DNA of 51,382 nucleotides, taken from Deltaproteobacteria bacterium (GTDB lineage: Bacteria; Desulfobacterota; Desulfomonilia; Desulfomonilales; Desulfomonilaceae). The stretch spans positions 1-51,382 of the forward strand of contig JAJYDQ010000023.1 of the NCBI GenBank assembly GCA_021777225.1. The letters run 5' to 3'. Of this stretch, positions 40,003 to 51,382 are shown one piece after another (position 1 is the first letter of the stretch; each line of letters opens with the position of its first letter). The notes beneath the pieces were generated by a model. It made no database searches. It saw only the letters and a program-made list of their open reading frames with translations, and was not told the origin of the DNA. A program made the translations under genes and the position numbers.

Positions 40003-42546
40003 ATGATCGAGGGGATAGACCTTAATGCCGTGCCTCACCTTTCAGAGGCTGAAGCAGTGAACCGTTTGCAAGAACTTGGTTACAATGAGTTGCCTTCATC
40101 CAAAAAACGCAGCGTTTTGTTCATTGCTCTCGGTGTGATTCGCGAACCCATGTTCGTGCTTTTGGTCGCCTGCGGGATAATTTACCTCCTGCTGGGAAAT
40201 CCTAAAGAAGCTTTAATTCTGCTCGGGTTCGTAATAGTTGTTTTGGGGATAACTCTACATCAGGAGAGGAAGGCCGAACGGGCGCTAGATGCTCTTCGAG
40301 ATCTTTCCAGTCCTCGGGCCCTCGTTATACGAGATAACCAAATCAAGCGCATATCAGGTCGGGAGGTCGTTTGTGATGATCTGGCGGTTCTCTCTGAAGG
40401 TGATAGAGTCCCTGCAGACGGGGTCCTATTGTACAGTCTAAATCTCAGTGTCGATGAATCCCTACTTACAGGCGAATCAGCGCCTGTTAGAAAGATTTCC
40501 GAAGATGACTCGTGTGAAATGAAACGACCAGGGGGGGAAGACCAGCCGTGTGTGTATTCCGGGACGTTGGTAGTGCAGGGCAGGGGAATCGCACGTGTTC
40601 GCGCTACCGGTATTCACACGGAAATGGGCAAGATAGGCAAGGCCCTACAAGGCATTGAGACAGATGAAACTTCAATCCAAAAAGAAACTGGTCGCCTTGT
40701 GCGTAACCTTGCAATCTTTGGATTAACTCTCTGTGTTTTCGTCGTCATCATTTTTGGTCTGACCCGAGGGACATGGTTGAATGCGGTTCTTGCAGGTATC
40801 ACCTTGGCCATGGCAATGCTCCCTGAAGAATTTCCCGTTGTCCTAACAATATTTTTTGCGTTAGGCGCATGGCGCATTTCGCAAAAGCAGGTTTTGACAC
40901 GCAGGGTGACCGCGATTGAAACTCTTGGGGCGGCTACTGTGCTGTGCGTGGATAAGACCGGGACCTTGACACTGAACCGGATGTCTGTGAACAGGCTATT
41001 CGCTAATGGAGAATTCCTCTCCATTGACCACAATAACAAAGCGCCCCTACCGGAAGAGTTCCACGAGCTTGTTGAATTTGGCATCCTTGCAGGTAATCGG
41101 GATCCATTCGATCCCATGGAAAAGGCCCTTATTGAATTGGGTGAGACGTTTCTCCTGGACAGCGAACACTTGCATGGGCAGTGGGAACTTGTTCATGAAT
41201 ATCCACTGTCGAGAGAGTTGCTCTCGATCTCACATGTTTGGAGATTTAGTCACGATGGCGAATTCGTCGTAGCCGCCAAAGGGGCTCCTGAAGCCATTGC
41301 AGACCTTTGCCATCTGGATGAAACGCAATCAGCGGAAGTATTATCTGAGGTAACCCGCTCCATGGCCTCAGAGGGACTACGTGTCCTGGGCGTCGCCAAG
41401 ACATTCTGTAAGAATTCTCCCCTCCCTGATGGGCAGCATGACTTCAGTTTTCAGTTCATAGGCCTGGTCGGATTTGCTGATCCTGTCCGCCCAAGTGTTC
41501 CCGAGGCGCTCAGGGAGTGCTATGAGGCAGGCATACGTGTGATAATGATTACAGGGGATTATCCTGACACTGCACGAAGTATCGCGAGAAAGATTGGCCT
41601 TAAATCGTGGGACAAATGCATCACGGGCTCGGAAATGGATACAATTGACGATTCGGCATTACAGGAACGCCTCAAAACGGTGAATGTATTCGCAAGAGTG
41701 ATCCCTGAACAAAAATTGAGACTTGTCGATGCCCTGAAAGCTAACGGAGAGACTGTGGGCATGACCGGTGATGGAGTCAATGACGCTCCGGCTTTAAAGT
41801 CCGCACACATCGGTATAGCAATGGGAGGAAGAGGCACTGATGTAGCCAGAGAATCGGCGGCGCTTGTCCTACTGAATGATGATTTTTCATCGATTGTTGA
41901 GACGGTCAAAATAGGACGCAGAATTTATGATAATCTCAGGAAAGCGATGGCGTATATCTTCGCTGTTCATGTACCAATAGCCGGAATTTCCCTTATTCCA
42001 GTTTTGCTAGGATGGCCTCTGGTGCTGTATCCCGTACACGTCGCTTTTCTGGAACTCATAATTGATCCAGCGTGCTCTCTGGTCTTTGAGGCGGAACCAG
42101 GGGAAGATAATGTTATGAAACGCCCGCCTAGAAAACACGACGAGAAATTATTCGGCCCGCGAATTATCGTTTTGAGTCTCCTCCAAGGCTTGGGCGTGCT
42201 GGCGATAGTTTTTCTCGTTTATGCGAGCGCTTTGTACCGAGGCCATAGTGAATCTGATGCAAGGGCTCTGGCATTTACAACACTTGTGGTTGCAAATCTT
42301 GGACTAATCTTTGCCAACCGTTCCTGGTCCAAAACTATCGTCCAGACTTTGGGGACTCCAAATGTCGCTCTATGGTGGGTCTCTGGAGGCACACTGATCT
42401 TCCTGGGAGCGGCGCTATATGTGCCTATCTTGCAGGACCTTTTTAATTTCTGTCAACTTCACATAAATGATCTGGTTATATGTTTGGGAGCGGGTATCAC
42501 AAGTATTCTATGGTTTGAGGGACTTAAAGTTTTGCGCAATCGCTAG
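40003..42546 (+). CDS. P-type cation-transporting ATPase
   Basis: An 847-residue P-type ATPase of the P2 (Ca2+/cation) group. The N-terminus has the cation-ATPase domain (LSEAEAVNRLQELGYNELP), then the actuator loop SLLTGESAPV, phosphorylation site CVDKTGTLTLNRM, KGAPEAIADLC in the nucleotide domain, the GDGVNDAPALK hinge, and six C-terminal helices ending with the cation_ATPase_C domain. The M4 ion motif is PEEFP in place of the PEGLP of typical Ca2+ pumps, so the ion is uncertain. ATG 40003 has GGGAG 8 bases upstream; an ATG at 39988 has none. It is a single gene, divergent from the peroxiredoxin, and converges on the APC permease. Confidence 0.9.
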   Translation: MIEGIDLNAVPHLSEAEAVNRLQELGYNELPSSKKRSVLFIALGVIREPMFVLLVACGIIYLLLGNPKEALILLGFVIVVLGITLHQERKAERALDALRDLSSPRALVIRDNQIKRISGREVVCDDLAVLSEGDRVPADGVLLYSLNLSVDESLLTGESAPVRKISEDDSCEMKRPGGEDQPCVYSGTLVVQGRGIARVRATGIHTEMGKIGKALQGIETDETSIQKETGRLVRNLAIFGLTLCVFVVIIFGLTRGTWLNAVLAGITLAMAMLPEEFPVVLTIFFALGAWRISQKQVLTRRVTAIETLGAATVLCVDKTGTLTLNRMSVNRLFANGEFLSIDHNNKAPLPEEFHELVEFGILAGNRDPFDPMEKALIELGETFLLDSEHLHGQWELVHEYPLSRELLSISHVWRFSHDGEFVVAAKGAPEAIADLCHLDETQSAEVLSEVTRSMASEGLRVLGVAKTFCKNSPLPDGQHDFSFQFIGLVGFADPVRPSVPEALRECYEAGIRVIMITGDYPDTARSIARKIGLKSWDKCITGSEMDTIDDSALQERLKTVNVFARVIPEQKLRLVDALKANGETVGMTGDGVNDAPALKSAHIGIAMGGRGTDVARESAALVLLNDDFSSIVETVKIGRRIYDNLRKAMAYIFAVHVPIAGISLIPVLLGWPLVLYPVHVAFLELIIDPACSLVFEAEPGEDNVMKRPPRKHDEKLFGPRIIVLSLLQGLGVLAIVFLVYASALYRGHSESDARALAFTTLVVANLGLIFANRSWSKTIVQTLGTPNVALWWVSGGTLIFLGAALYVPILQDLFNFCQLHINDLVICLGAGITSILWFEGLKVLRNR

Positions 42547-42577
42547 AGACTTGAGCTATCTCAACAAAGCCACACTG

Positions 42578-44428
42578 TCATTTGCGGATCTGATTAAAGT
42601 TTCGACCCGGATAATTTATTGTGAAATTAAAGTTCGGAAACTTTCGAGGAAGCCTCATTATGTTAAACACCATTACACCGATGGACAGCCGATCAATCCA
42701 TGAAGACAATGGCCATCCAAAATGAACTTTGACTTCACGGTCCTGGAACTCGTATTCAATAACCTTTAACACCGCAATAATGTGCTGGTAGACACTCCTT
42801 CTTACAACTACCATCCGGAAATGATTTGAGGCCAATCTTGCGGGTGTGCCGTGCCTCGGGTTGTAAAAGGTCACATAAGCTTCATTCCCTTTAGGCTTTG
42901 AAATGGCTTCCTCTCTGGGCCTTCGGAAAAATATCTGGACATCCTTTTCAGGCGAATCGGCAAGGTAAAGTATCAAATCCATATGGCTGTCAGTGGCAGC
43001 GATTGACCCTATTTCAGGCGCTTTCTTTTTGGCTACCAATAAACCCGCTACCAGGACCAAGGTTGTGATGGTCGCCCAGAGCGTAGTCCCGTGAGGTTTC
43101 ATCCATGCCAGGAACAGGAAACAACTTACAAAGACGAAAAAGATTACCAATGTTACCAGTCTGTTGGTGTTGAACTGGATGACCTCTTTGGTCCCCATGA
43201 AATAGCGATAGATGATCAAAGACCCCATGTTGATGCAGAAACTGGCGACCAGTCCAATCGCATACATGTCCGCCAGTATCATTTGGCTTCCCTGAGTTAT
43301 AAGTATGATGGCCGTAAAAACTATTGCGTTAGTTAAATGAATTCGGAATAAAGAAGCTCTCTTGTTTGTTGCGATAAACCAGCGAAAACCGTACCTTCCG
43401 AAAACAGCGTCCAGAAGTTCACTTGACGCTACAAAAGCGGTGTTGACCGCCATTATGAGCGTCAGGCTAGCTAGGGCGGCTGTAGAAATACCAAACCAGA
43501 CGCCATTGACCATTGATGCGTAATGGGTTATGAGGTCCCCTTCGTGCTTGGCAAAATCGATAGGGGCGGATAAGGCAAGGGCCGCCACAATTGGAGTGAT
43601 CAAACCAACGGTTAACGCAAGAAATATGTAAGCTTTTCCGATTTCTCGCCACGATTTGACGAGGCCAGCTGTTTGCAGAACCGATTCAACCCCGGAGTAC
43701 GCAAGCACACAACTCGCAATTGACGCTATAAAGATCCCGTAGTCTCTGGTCCAGGATCCAGTCTGAAGTCGTTCAGAAACATGATCGACGGAAGTCTTTA
43801 AACGAACAATGGAATCGGCGTCCAGTGAGATCACTCCGCCGACTATCAGATTGAAAAATACCAGACCGGCCAAGATGAAGATACAGAAAGTGAAACGGGC
43901 GTTTTCCTTTAGTCCTAGTATATTAAGGCCCGCTACTCCCCATACTATCGCTATCGATATGGCCATTTTCCAGAAATGTGGCAGGACGAAAAAAGACGTC
44001 GCGTTTTCTACGGCGCTCACAGCGGAAAGACACGCTGTCAATATATAGTCTACCATTATGGATGAAACAGCTATGAATGATACCGTAGGACCTAGAACCA
44101 GATAAGAGAATGAATAAACCCCGCCACCGAATATCTTGTGATGCTCAAGGATCTCAGCAATTTCAACCAACCTGGTTGTCATGTAATGAATGAATGCGGC
44201 CGTAAACGCTATAAATACAATGGCGCTTGGTCCTATAAACCTGTGGGCTTCGGCAGGCGCGTAGAAGACCGATGTCAATTCATCCATCAAGGTTATGACG
44301 GCTACTGCGAGCCAGGTAAGCCAAACACGGCCGTCTTTGTAGTAAGAAAGGCCGTTCTTCCTGAACAGCAGGAATAGAAACAACCCGAGAAGGCAAAGAT
44401 TGGCCGCTAACAGGATCCCAGTTTTCAT
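42578..44428 (-). CDS. APC-superfamily amino acid permease-like transporter with soluble C-terminal domain
   Basis: A 616-residue membrane protein with about 12-14 helices in the first 490 residues. HHKIFGGGVYSFSYLVLGPTV carries the glycine-rich helix 1/3 break used by APC transporters, and later VESVLQTAG and NTAFVASSELLDAVF fit the fold. The last 120 residues (from SHMDLILYLADSPEKDVQIF) are soluble and might be a regulatory domain. The substrate is unknown; amino acids or K+ are both handled by relatives. The gene is transcribed towards the P-type ATPase, with a 31-base gap. Confidence 0.8.
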   Translation of the reverse strand: MKTGILLAANLCLLGLFLFLLFRKNGLSYYKDGRVWLTWLAVAVITLMDELTSVFYAPAEAHRFIGPSAIVFIAFTAAFIHYMTTRLVEIAEILEHHKIFGGGVYSFSYLVLGPTVSFIAVSSIMVDYILTACLSAVSAVENATSFFVLPHFWKMAISIAIVWGVAGLNILGLKENARFTFCIFILAGLVFFNLIVGGVISLDADSIVRLKTSVDHVSERLQTGSWTRDYGIFIASIASCVLAYSGVESVLQTAGLVKSWREIGKAYIFLALTVGLITPIVAALALSAPIDFAKHEGDLITHYASMVNGVWFGISTAALASLTLIMAVNTAFVASSELLDAVFGRYGFRWFIATNKRASLFRIHLTNAIVFTAIILITQGSQMILADMYAIGLVASFCINMGSLIIYRYFMGTKEVIQFNTNRLVTLVIFFVFVSCFLFLAWMKPHGTTLWATITTLVLVAGLLVAKKKAPEIGSIAATDSHMDLILYLADSPEKDVQIFFRRPREEAISKPKGNEAYVTFYNPRHGTPARLASNHFRMVVVRRSVYQHIIAVLKVIEYEFQDREVKVHFGWPLSSWIDRLSIGVMVFNIMRLPRKFPNFNFTINYPGRNFNQIRK

Positions 44429-44812
44429 TTAGAATCCCGGATATACAAAATCCCAGCGTCTGACATCATTTTGGAGTATAAAACATTTTTGACAGTAAGC
44501 CTGTAGACGTGAAGCCGATACGCTGCAACCATGAAACCCCGTCCTCATCTACAAATTGTTAGTTCTCTCAGTTGGAAAAAATAAGGCGTTGGCCATATAT
44601 ATAATGCCATAGCTATGGTTTCAAAGAAAATTTTAGGAACTTCGTTATTCTCTGCTTGAAAACTGGCCCTATATTGCTATTTGGAAGCACATTTTCGCAC
44701 TCGCGCTTCGCAGCGCGCCACCCGGCCCATTGGCGCGTCTACTTCCTTTTGGTATACAAAGTCCGGTGGCATCGCGTGTTTCAAAAGTGTCATGCAATGA
44801 AAGGACGCCAAG
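44429..44812. other. 384-base intergenic region
   Basis: Divergent space between the APC permease (minus) and the small secreted protein (plus). It holds an AT-rich ATATATATAAT at about 44600 and a GC-rich patch (GCGCTTCGCAGCGCGCC) at about 44704-44720 that could fold weakly. No ORF or clear promoter is supported. Confidence 0.3.
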
Positions 44813-45211
44813 ATGGATTGTACACGAATATTGGTTTTGACATTGGTTTTTATTTTATTCGTTCCGACGGCAGACAGAATCGCAAAAGCTCAAACTCAAC
44901 CGCAGCACCCTGATGAGCGCGCTCAGGTGATCAAATTGCTCGAATGCATTGAAAATGATCAGTATGGGACTTTTATTGAGGGAGGATCAGATTATTTCAA
45001 ATCAAGAATATCTGAACAGCATTTTCACAACGTTTCTGAAAGACTCGCGCAACATCTCAAGAATGGATATGACGTAAAATTTCTCACGGAATTCAAGCAG
45101 GCTGATCTTGTCGGGACACTTTGGAAGATTGAATATAGAGATGGGTTCGATGACGCTCTTGCAAAGATATTTATGGAAAATGGCAAGATAGCTGGATTTT
45201 GGTTTCAATAA
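44813..45211 (+). CDS. small secreted protein of unknown function
   Basis: A 132-residue protein with a signal peptide (MDCTRILVLTLVFILFVPTA, cleavage probably near residue 26 after AKA). The mature part resembles small alpha+beta domains of the DUF3887/DUF4019 kind (QADLVGTLWKIEYRDG, AKIFMENGKIAGFWFQ), but the link is weak. AAAGGA lies upstream of the ATG at good spacing. Its last 7 bases overlap the end of the convergent HMG-CoA lyase-like gene. A monomeric periplasmic protein is likely; no function can be assigned. Confidence 0.7.
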   Translation: MDCTRILVLTLVFILFVPTADRIAKAQTQPQHPDERAQVIKLLECIENDQYGTFIEGGSDYFKSRISEQHFHNVSERLAQHLKNGYDVKFLTEFKQADLVGTLWKIEYRDGFDDALAKIFMENGKIAGFWFQ

Positions 45212-46083
45212 TTTGATGAATCCAAAAAACTCCTTATGATCGATTCTGCAATTCTGAGTTTCCCAAGATCAATGAAGGTTTTGAACCCCAGTCTCTCAGC
45301 CAGTTCAACGACTTTCTCTGTAGGTACGTTGCCGGTGGCTCCGGGAATAAACGGACAACCACCAATCCCACCAACCGAAGAATCAAATTTTCTGATACCG
45401 GAATCGAGCCCAGCTTCGACATTCTGTAAACCGCATCCGCGAGTATCGTGCAAGTGCAATCCTATCATTTCCAGGGGCGCCAGTTTTCCGACCTGTGAGA
45501 TCATTGATTTTACCTCTTCGGGTTTAGCCACCCCTGTAGTGTCGGCCAAGCCAATTTCTGTTGCGCCTGCATCCAGTAATCTGGAGACCATGGCGCACAC
45601 TATGTCACTATGAATGGGTCCCTCATAATAGCAGCCGAATGCGCACATTATTCCTGCAGTTATACTCATCCCTGCTTGTCCGGCTCGACGGACGATTCCA
45701 GCCGCGTTGTCTAAAGCCTTTTTCATTTCCATGTGAGAGTTCTTAAGGCTATGTGTCTCAGAAGCCGACACATAAATTTCAATGTGCTCCACTTTTAGAT
45801 TAAGCGCTGTCTCCATTCCTCTGTCGTTTAAAATCAGGACCGTGTAGCGGATATCCTTTTTATTACGGTCGAGGCCGCTCCAAACGAGATCAGAATCCGC
45901 CATCTGCGGTACAAGACGAGGGTTGACAAAAGCCCCTATCTGTATTCGGCTCAACCCAGCCCTAGAAAGAGCATCGATAATCTGTATCCTCTGATACACG
46001 GAAAGGATCTGAGGTTCGTTTTGAAGCCCGTCTCTCGCAGAAACTTCCTGGATAATTATGTTGGCGTCATTAAAATTTGCCAT
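45205..46083 (-). CDS. hydroxymethylglutaryl-CoA lyase-like enzyme
   Basis: A 292-residue TIM-barrel lyase of the HMGL-like/DRE family. It carries QEVSARDGLQNE at the N-terminus with the metal-binding Asp, LADTTGVA, the HLHDTRG metal His pair, and the signature VGGIGGCPFIPGATGNVPTE with the active-site Cys. HMG-CoA lyase splits HMG-CoA into acetyl-CoA and acetoacetate in leucine degradation; related lyases in anaerobes may act on other 3-hydroxyacyl-CoAs. ATG 46083 is preferred over an upstream TTG because homology starts at NDANIIIQEV. It is divergent from the AAA+ gene and not next to any leucine-pathway partner. Confidence 0.9.
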   Translation of the reverse strand: MANFNDANIIIQEVSARDGLQNEPQILSVYQRIQIIDALSRAGLSRIQIGAFVNPRLVPQMADSDLVWSGLDRNKKDIRYTVLILNDRGMETALNLKVEHIEIYVSASETHSLKNSHMEMKKALDNAAGIVRRAGQAGMSITAGIMCAFGCYYEGPIHSDIVCAMVSRLLDAGATEIGLADTTGVAKPEEVKSMISQVGKLAPLEMIGLHLHDTRGCGLQNVEAGLDSGIRKFDSSVGGIGGCPFIPGATGNVPTEKVVELAERLGFKTFIDLGKLRIAESIIRSFLDSSNY

Positions 46084-46339
46084 AAAACGCCTGCCTACTG
46101 TCTGTGGTAGATTCAAAATTCACCCGTTCTCGATTCATGCGCCGACAAGCTTTGAGCTGGGATATATTTCGAGCTTAAAATTAACATAAGTTGAGTCATT
46201 TCTTAATAAAGTGACCCTAAATCTGATATAAGAGTAACAACTAAGAACAAAAATGTCTTTAGTTCATAGATTAGAATGAATTAGATGTGGGGCGGCCCCG
46301 TTTTATTTGGACACGGAGTCCGCTGGAACTTAAACGACC

Positions 46340-46368
46340 TTGACATGTCCTTTCCTAACATGTAAATA
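46340..46368 (+). promoter_or_regulatory. promoter of the AAA+ ATPase gene
   Basis: TTGACA at 46340-46345, a 17-base spacer and TAAATA at 46363-46368, with a TG just before the -10. Two copies of ACATGT (46343 and 46358) lie in the spacer region and might be an operator. Confidence 0.6.
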
Positions 46369-46378
46369 GCCTGTTTCC

Positions 46379-46409
46379 GGCAGGTACGTCATAAAAAGGA
46401 GTACCTGCC
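46379..46409 (+). promoter_or_regulatory. 5' UTR hairpin upstream of the AAA+ gene
   Basis: GGCAGGTAC, 13-base loop, GTACCTGCC: a perfect 9-bp stem at the very 5' end of the predicted mRNA, ending 11 bases before the ribosome binding site and followed by GACTTTTTC. The short T5 run allows an attenuator role; mRNA stabilisation is equally possible. Confidence 0.6.
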
Positions 46410-46430
46410 AGACTTTTTCAGGAGGCAATA

Positions 46431-47510
46431 ATGGACATAGTGGCTAATATTCCGGCGTCTGAGGAATGTGTTTCCAAGATATTTAGTTACACAGGACAAA
46501 AATATGAGCCGGAAATAGCATCTGAAATTTGGCTAAAAATCTTGCAACACAAGTGGTTTTTGTCTGAGAAACTGGGAAGGGACGCCGGAATAAAAGTGGC
46601 TTGTCTCGACTACATTGAGAACATCGATGTCATCAATGACAAACAAATAGACGACGATAAAGTCAACACATTGAGAGAACTGGGCGCTCAGTTGGTTGAT
46701 AGGTCCGTCTGGGACACAATTTCTGATTCCCAGCCTCCTAAGCAGATCGTAGAAAAAAGAGTCATATTACCACTTACAAAGGTAGACCTTGCCCAAAAGC
46801 ACGGGGTTGTTCCCCCCAAAACTATAATTTTCTTCGGGCCTCCAGGAACGGGGAAAACTCACTTTGTGAAGGCTATAGCAGGGATCTTAGACTGGTGGTT
46901 TATAGAAGTGAGCCCCAGTGATCTCATGGCCGACGGCCAGGATCGCTTGGGAAAAAACCTGAAGCACCTCATGGAAACGACCAGCCGTTTGGAAGGCGCT
47001 GTAATCTTTGTAGATGAATTTGAAGAAATTGCCGGAAATCGTGACAAGGCTTCCCGGATAGACAAATCTATAACAAATGAGTTCCTTAAGCAGGTACCTC
47101 TATTTAAGAGGCAACCAGGCAAGAGGTTGTTTGTTTGCGCTACCAACTATATAAGGCAGCTTGACACGGCATTGTTGAGACCAGGCAGGTTCGACCTTAT
47201 AATTCCAGTAGGTGGATTAGATGCGGATGGACAGAAAACAATCTTTGAACACTATCTCTCAAAAACCAACGCTGGTAAGGTCGATGTGCAGAAACTCGTT
47301 TCGTTGATGCCCCTGTTTACACCGGCTGACATCGAATATTTATTTCAAAAAGTAACTCAAAAGGCCTTTGAGAGAGAGCTACAGGCAGGCTCGGATTACC
47401 TGCTTGATACGGAAATTTTTCTCGAAGTCCTCCTCGAAATCAAACCTTCGCTAACAGAGGAAATTTCGGCGGAGTTTGAAAAGGATTGCAGAGACTTCAC
47501 CAGATTTTAA
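46431..47510 (+). CDS. AAA+ ATPase with N-terminal uncharacterised domain
   Basis: A 359-residue AAA+ protein. The N-terminal 110 residues hold LQHKWFLSEKLGRDAG, similar to the DUF4032-type domain (weak recall). Walker A is FFGPPGTGKT at about 134-143, Walker B is VIFVDEFEE near 191-199, sensor 1 lies in FVCATNYIRQLD and the arginine finger region in LLRPGRFDLIIPV. The fold is closest to FtsH/Cdc48-like classic AAA modules, but there is no protease domain. It would act as a hexameric unfoldase or remodeler on an unknown target. AGGAGG is 7 bases from the ATG. It is a single gene with its own promoter and 5' hairpin. Confidence 0.85.
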   Translation: MDIVANIPASEECVSKIFSYTGQKYEPEIASEIWLKILQHKWFLSEKLGRDAGIKVACLDYIENIDVINDKQIDDDKVNTLRELGAQLVDRSVWDTISDSQPPKQIVEKRVILPLTKVDLAQKHGVVPPKTIIFFGPPGTGKTHFVKAIAGILDWWFIEVSPSDLMADGQDRLGKNLKHLMETTSRLEGAVIFVDEFEEIAGNRDKASRIDKSITNEFLKQVPLFKRQPGKRLFVCATNYIRQLDTALLRPGRFDLIIPVGGLDADGQKTIFEHYLSKTNAGKVDVQKLVSLMPLFTPADIEYLFQKVTQKAFERELQAGSDYLLDTEIFLEVLLEIKPSLTEEISAEFEKDCRDFTRF

Positions 47511-47521
47511 GGTTCTAATGA

Positions 47522-48466
47522 TCAAAACATTCCGTATATCTTGTACTTCCGTCTACCAGTACGTTTTGCCTCATAAAGTGCGATGTCTGCTCGTTCGATG
47601 AGTTGTCTGGCGCTATCAGCGTCGTGCGGAAAACACGCTACTCCTATTGAAACAGCGAGTCCTTCTGTTTCAGATATTTTAGGGAGGTCTTTCGCCAGGT
47701 TTTCTATTTCGTTCATTAAACGGTCACACAGGGTGGAAGCCACCTCTTTCTCAGTTTCCGGGAATATTATGGCGAACTCCTCCCCCCCATACCTTGTGAC
47801 AATGTCGTATCCTCTGCATGTTGATCTAAAAACGGCGCCAAGTTTGGACAGGGCTTCGTCTCCCATTTGGTGCCCAAAAGTGTCGTTAAACGTTTTGAAG
47901 TGATCGACATCTATCATAAGGAGACAGAATGGAGTTTGACGCCTGGAAGATTTTATGATTTCCAGTTTCAGAGACTCATCGAAAAAACGGCGATTATAAA
48001 CCCCTGTCAAGGCATCTTCATAGGACATCTCGAGATAATGCTCTCGCTCTTTGGCCAATGTCTTGAGTTCAATATGGCGGATTGTCTTGATCAAAGCGAC
48101 CTGGATTTGCTCTACGCTAAAAGGTTTAATCAAATAGTCCACTGCGCCGGCATTAATGCAGTCCAGGGCGTTCTCTATGGAACCATAACCGGTGATCACG
48201 ATAACTTCCGTATCGTCATTCAAGTTCTTGATACGTTTAAGTAAAGTTAATCCGTCCATATCGGGCATTTTTAGGTCGGTTACGACCAGGTCATATTTCT
48301 TCCTGGCAATGAGTTCCAGCGCATCATAAGGGTGGCTGCTCCAATCTACATCGTGTCCTAGATGCTGAACGCAACCTAGCATAAATTGTCCGACCTCCGG
48401 ATCGTCATCCACGACAAGCACGGAGTAAACAGTCTTCCTGTTTTCTTCTACTACCGGAATTCCCAA
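47522..48466 (-). CDS. response regulator with GGDEF output (diguanylate cyclase)
   Basis: Receiver domain (residues about 14-130) with phospho-acceptor Asp64 in VVTDLKMPDMD and the Lys of YLIKPFS. A GGDEF domain follows (about 165-314) with the active-site motif YGGEEFAII, and FDESLKLEI and DVDHFKTFND for nucleotide binding. It should make cyclic di-GMP when phosphorylated, like PleD/WspR types. Start TTG 48466 is preferred because GGAGGG lies 5 bases upstream; the open frame continues further without homology. It converges with the AAA+ gene. No histidine kinase is adjacent, so its partner is elsewhere. Confidence 0.9.
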   Translation of the reverse strand: MGIPVVEENRKTVYSVLVVDDDPEVGQFMLGCVQHLGHDVDWSSHPYDALELIARKKYDLVVTDLKMPDMDGLTLLKRIKNLNDDTEVIVITGYGSIENALDCINAGAVDYLIKPFSVEQIQVALIKTIRHIELKTLAKEREHYLEMSYEDALTGVYNRRFFDESLKLEIIKSSRRQTPFCLLMIDVDHFKTFNDTFGHQMGDEALSKLGAVFRSTCRGYDIVTRYGGEEFAIIFPETEKEVASTLCDRLMNEIENLAKDLPKISETEGLAVSIGVACFPHDADSARQLIERADIALYEAKRTGRRKYKIYGMF

Positions 48467-48577
48467 TTTTGCCCTCCAAACAATGAGGATAAGACTACAG
48501 CGTGTGTTTATAGATCGAAATTCCGATTCAATGGGCTGACAACGCAATTAAAATCGGTCAATTTGGATTGTCGCTGC

Positions 48578-48610
48578 GCCGGGAGTCATTCCCTATGAGA
48601 CGCTCCCGGC
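48578..48610. terminator. hairpin in the gap between ahcY and the response regulator
   Basis: GCCGGGAG, 17-base loop, CTCCCGGC: a perfect 8-bp stem about 110 bases past the ahcY stop. No T-run follows on either strand, so it may end or protect the ahcY transcript, or lie in the leader of the response-regulator gene. Confidence 0.45.
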
Positions 48611-48720
48611 ACGGATAAGAGGCTGGAACTAAAAGTCTATTTGCTCACAATGATGATTGATATTCCGCCTACGACAAAACGGAAAGGTCCCACAATAATT
48701 CGCAAACAACCTATGAACTG

Positions 48721-51208
<2,488 letters not shown>

Positions 51209-51258
51209 CGCGAGCCCTCCTTTCGGAACGGAGTAAATTATGTTACATAAACGAATTA

Positions 51259-51286
51259 TTTAAACATATATGAACGAGCCGGTCAA
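51259..51286 (-). promoter_or_regulatory. possible promoter of metK
   Basis: On the minus strand TTGACC at 51286-51281, a 16-base spacer and TTTAAA at 51264-51259. The -10 is a poor match, so this is tentative. Confidence 0.35.
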
Positions 51287-51382
51287 TAATTAATTGAACA
51301 GGACTTTCCCCAAAAATTTAGGTTAATCCCAATGAGAGTTGAGGATTAGGCGTTCCCTTATTCTTTTCGTGAAAGATTGCGC

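Noticed and set aside
51209-51382. SAM or SAH riboswitch upstream of metK-ahcY
   Set aside because: No conserved core of SAM-I, SAM-II, SAM/SAH or SAH motifs could be seen on the minus strand; only a weak promoter and a normal ribosome binding site.

Overview
The window looks like chromosomal DNA of a strictly anaerobic, selenocysteine-using Desulfobacterota (deltaproteobacterium), perhaps of the Desulfomonile/Syntrophales kind. This is an inference. It rests on a paired set of cyclic acyl-CoA dehydrogenases and several acyl-CoA ligases, Fe-S flavoproteins, a molybdate/tungstate-type uptake operon, and a peroxiredoxin whose peroxidatic Cys codon is an in-frame TGA. No rRNA, tRNA, CRISPR, prophage or transposon was seen.

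Layout. 0.2-5.5 kb: a minus-strand arginine succinyltransferase operon (M20 hydrolase, astA, astD, astB); the usual astE is absent from the operon and the M20 hydrolase may replace it. 5.6-12.7 kb: a tiny Cys-rich protein, then a TetR-controlled operon with a palindromic operator, two acyl-CoA dehydrogenases resembling the cyclohexanecarboxyl-CoA / cyclohex-1-ene-1-carboxyl-CoA pair, an AMP-forming ligase and an NDP-forming synthetase alpha subunit, ending in a decayed amidohydrolase. 12.7-31.4 kb: mixed genes, including a DJ-1 protein, a methyltransferase, ligase/DUF362, gnd-pgl, a polysaccharide O-acetylation pair (MBOAT + SGNH), an outer-membrane barrel, an OYE-family reductase, a further ligase, a coiled-coil DUF202 protein, an Isf-like flavoprotein and a modABC-type ABC transporter.

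31.8-37.7 kb is the most unusual part. Two fluoride (crcB-motif) riboswitches lie 3.5 kb apart. Each has a consensus-like promoter and the same four-segment switching platform. The first leads into a dynamin-like GTPase and a GalT/HIT-like protein. The second leads into an unknown 159-residue protein, a CPA-type cation/proton antiporter and a UspA protein. No crcB/fluc or CLC-F gene is in the window, so this looks like an unconventional fluoride-stress regulon.

38.2-51.4 kb: a cyclic-nucleotide-binding-fold protein, the exported selenocysteine peroxiredoxin with a hairpin (bacterial SECIS candidate) just after the UGA, a P-type cation ATPase, an APC permease, a small secreted protein, an HMG-CoA lyase-like enzyme, an AAA+ ATPase with a hairpin at its mRNA 5' end, a response regulator/diguanylate cyclase, and the methyl-cycle pair metK-ahcY.
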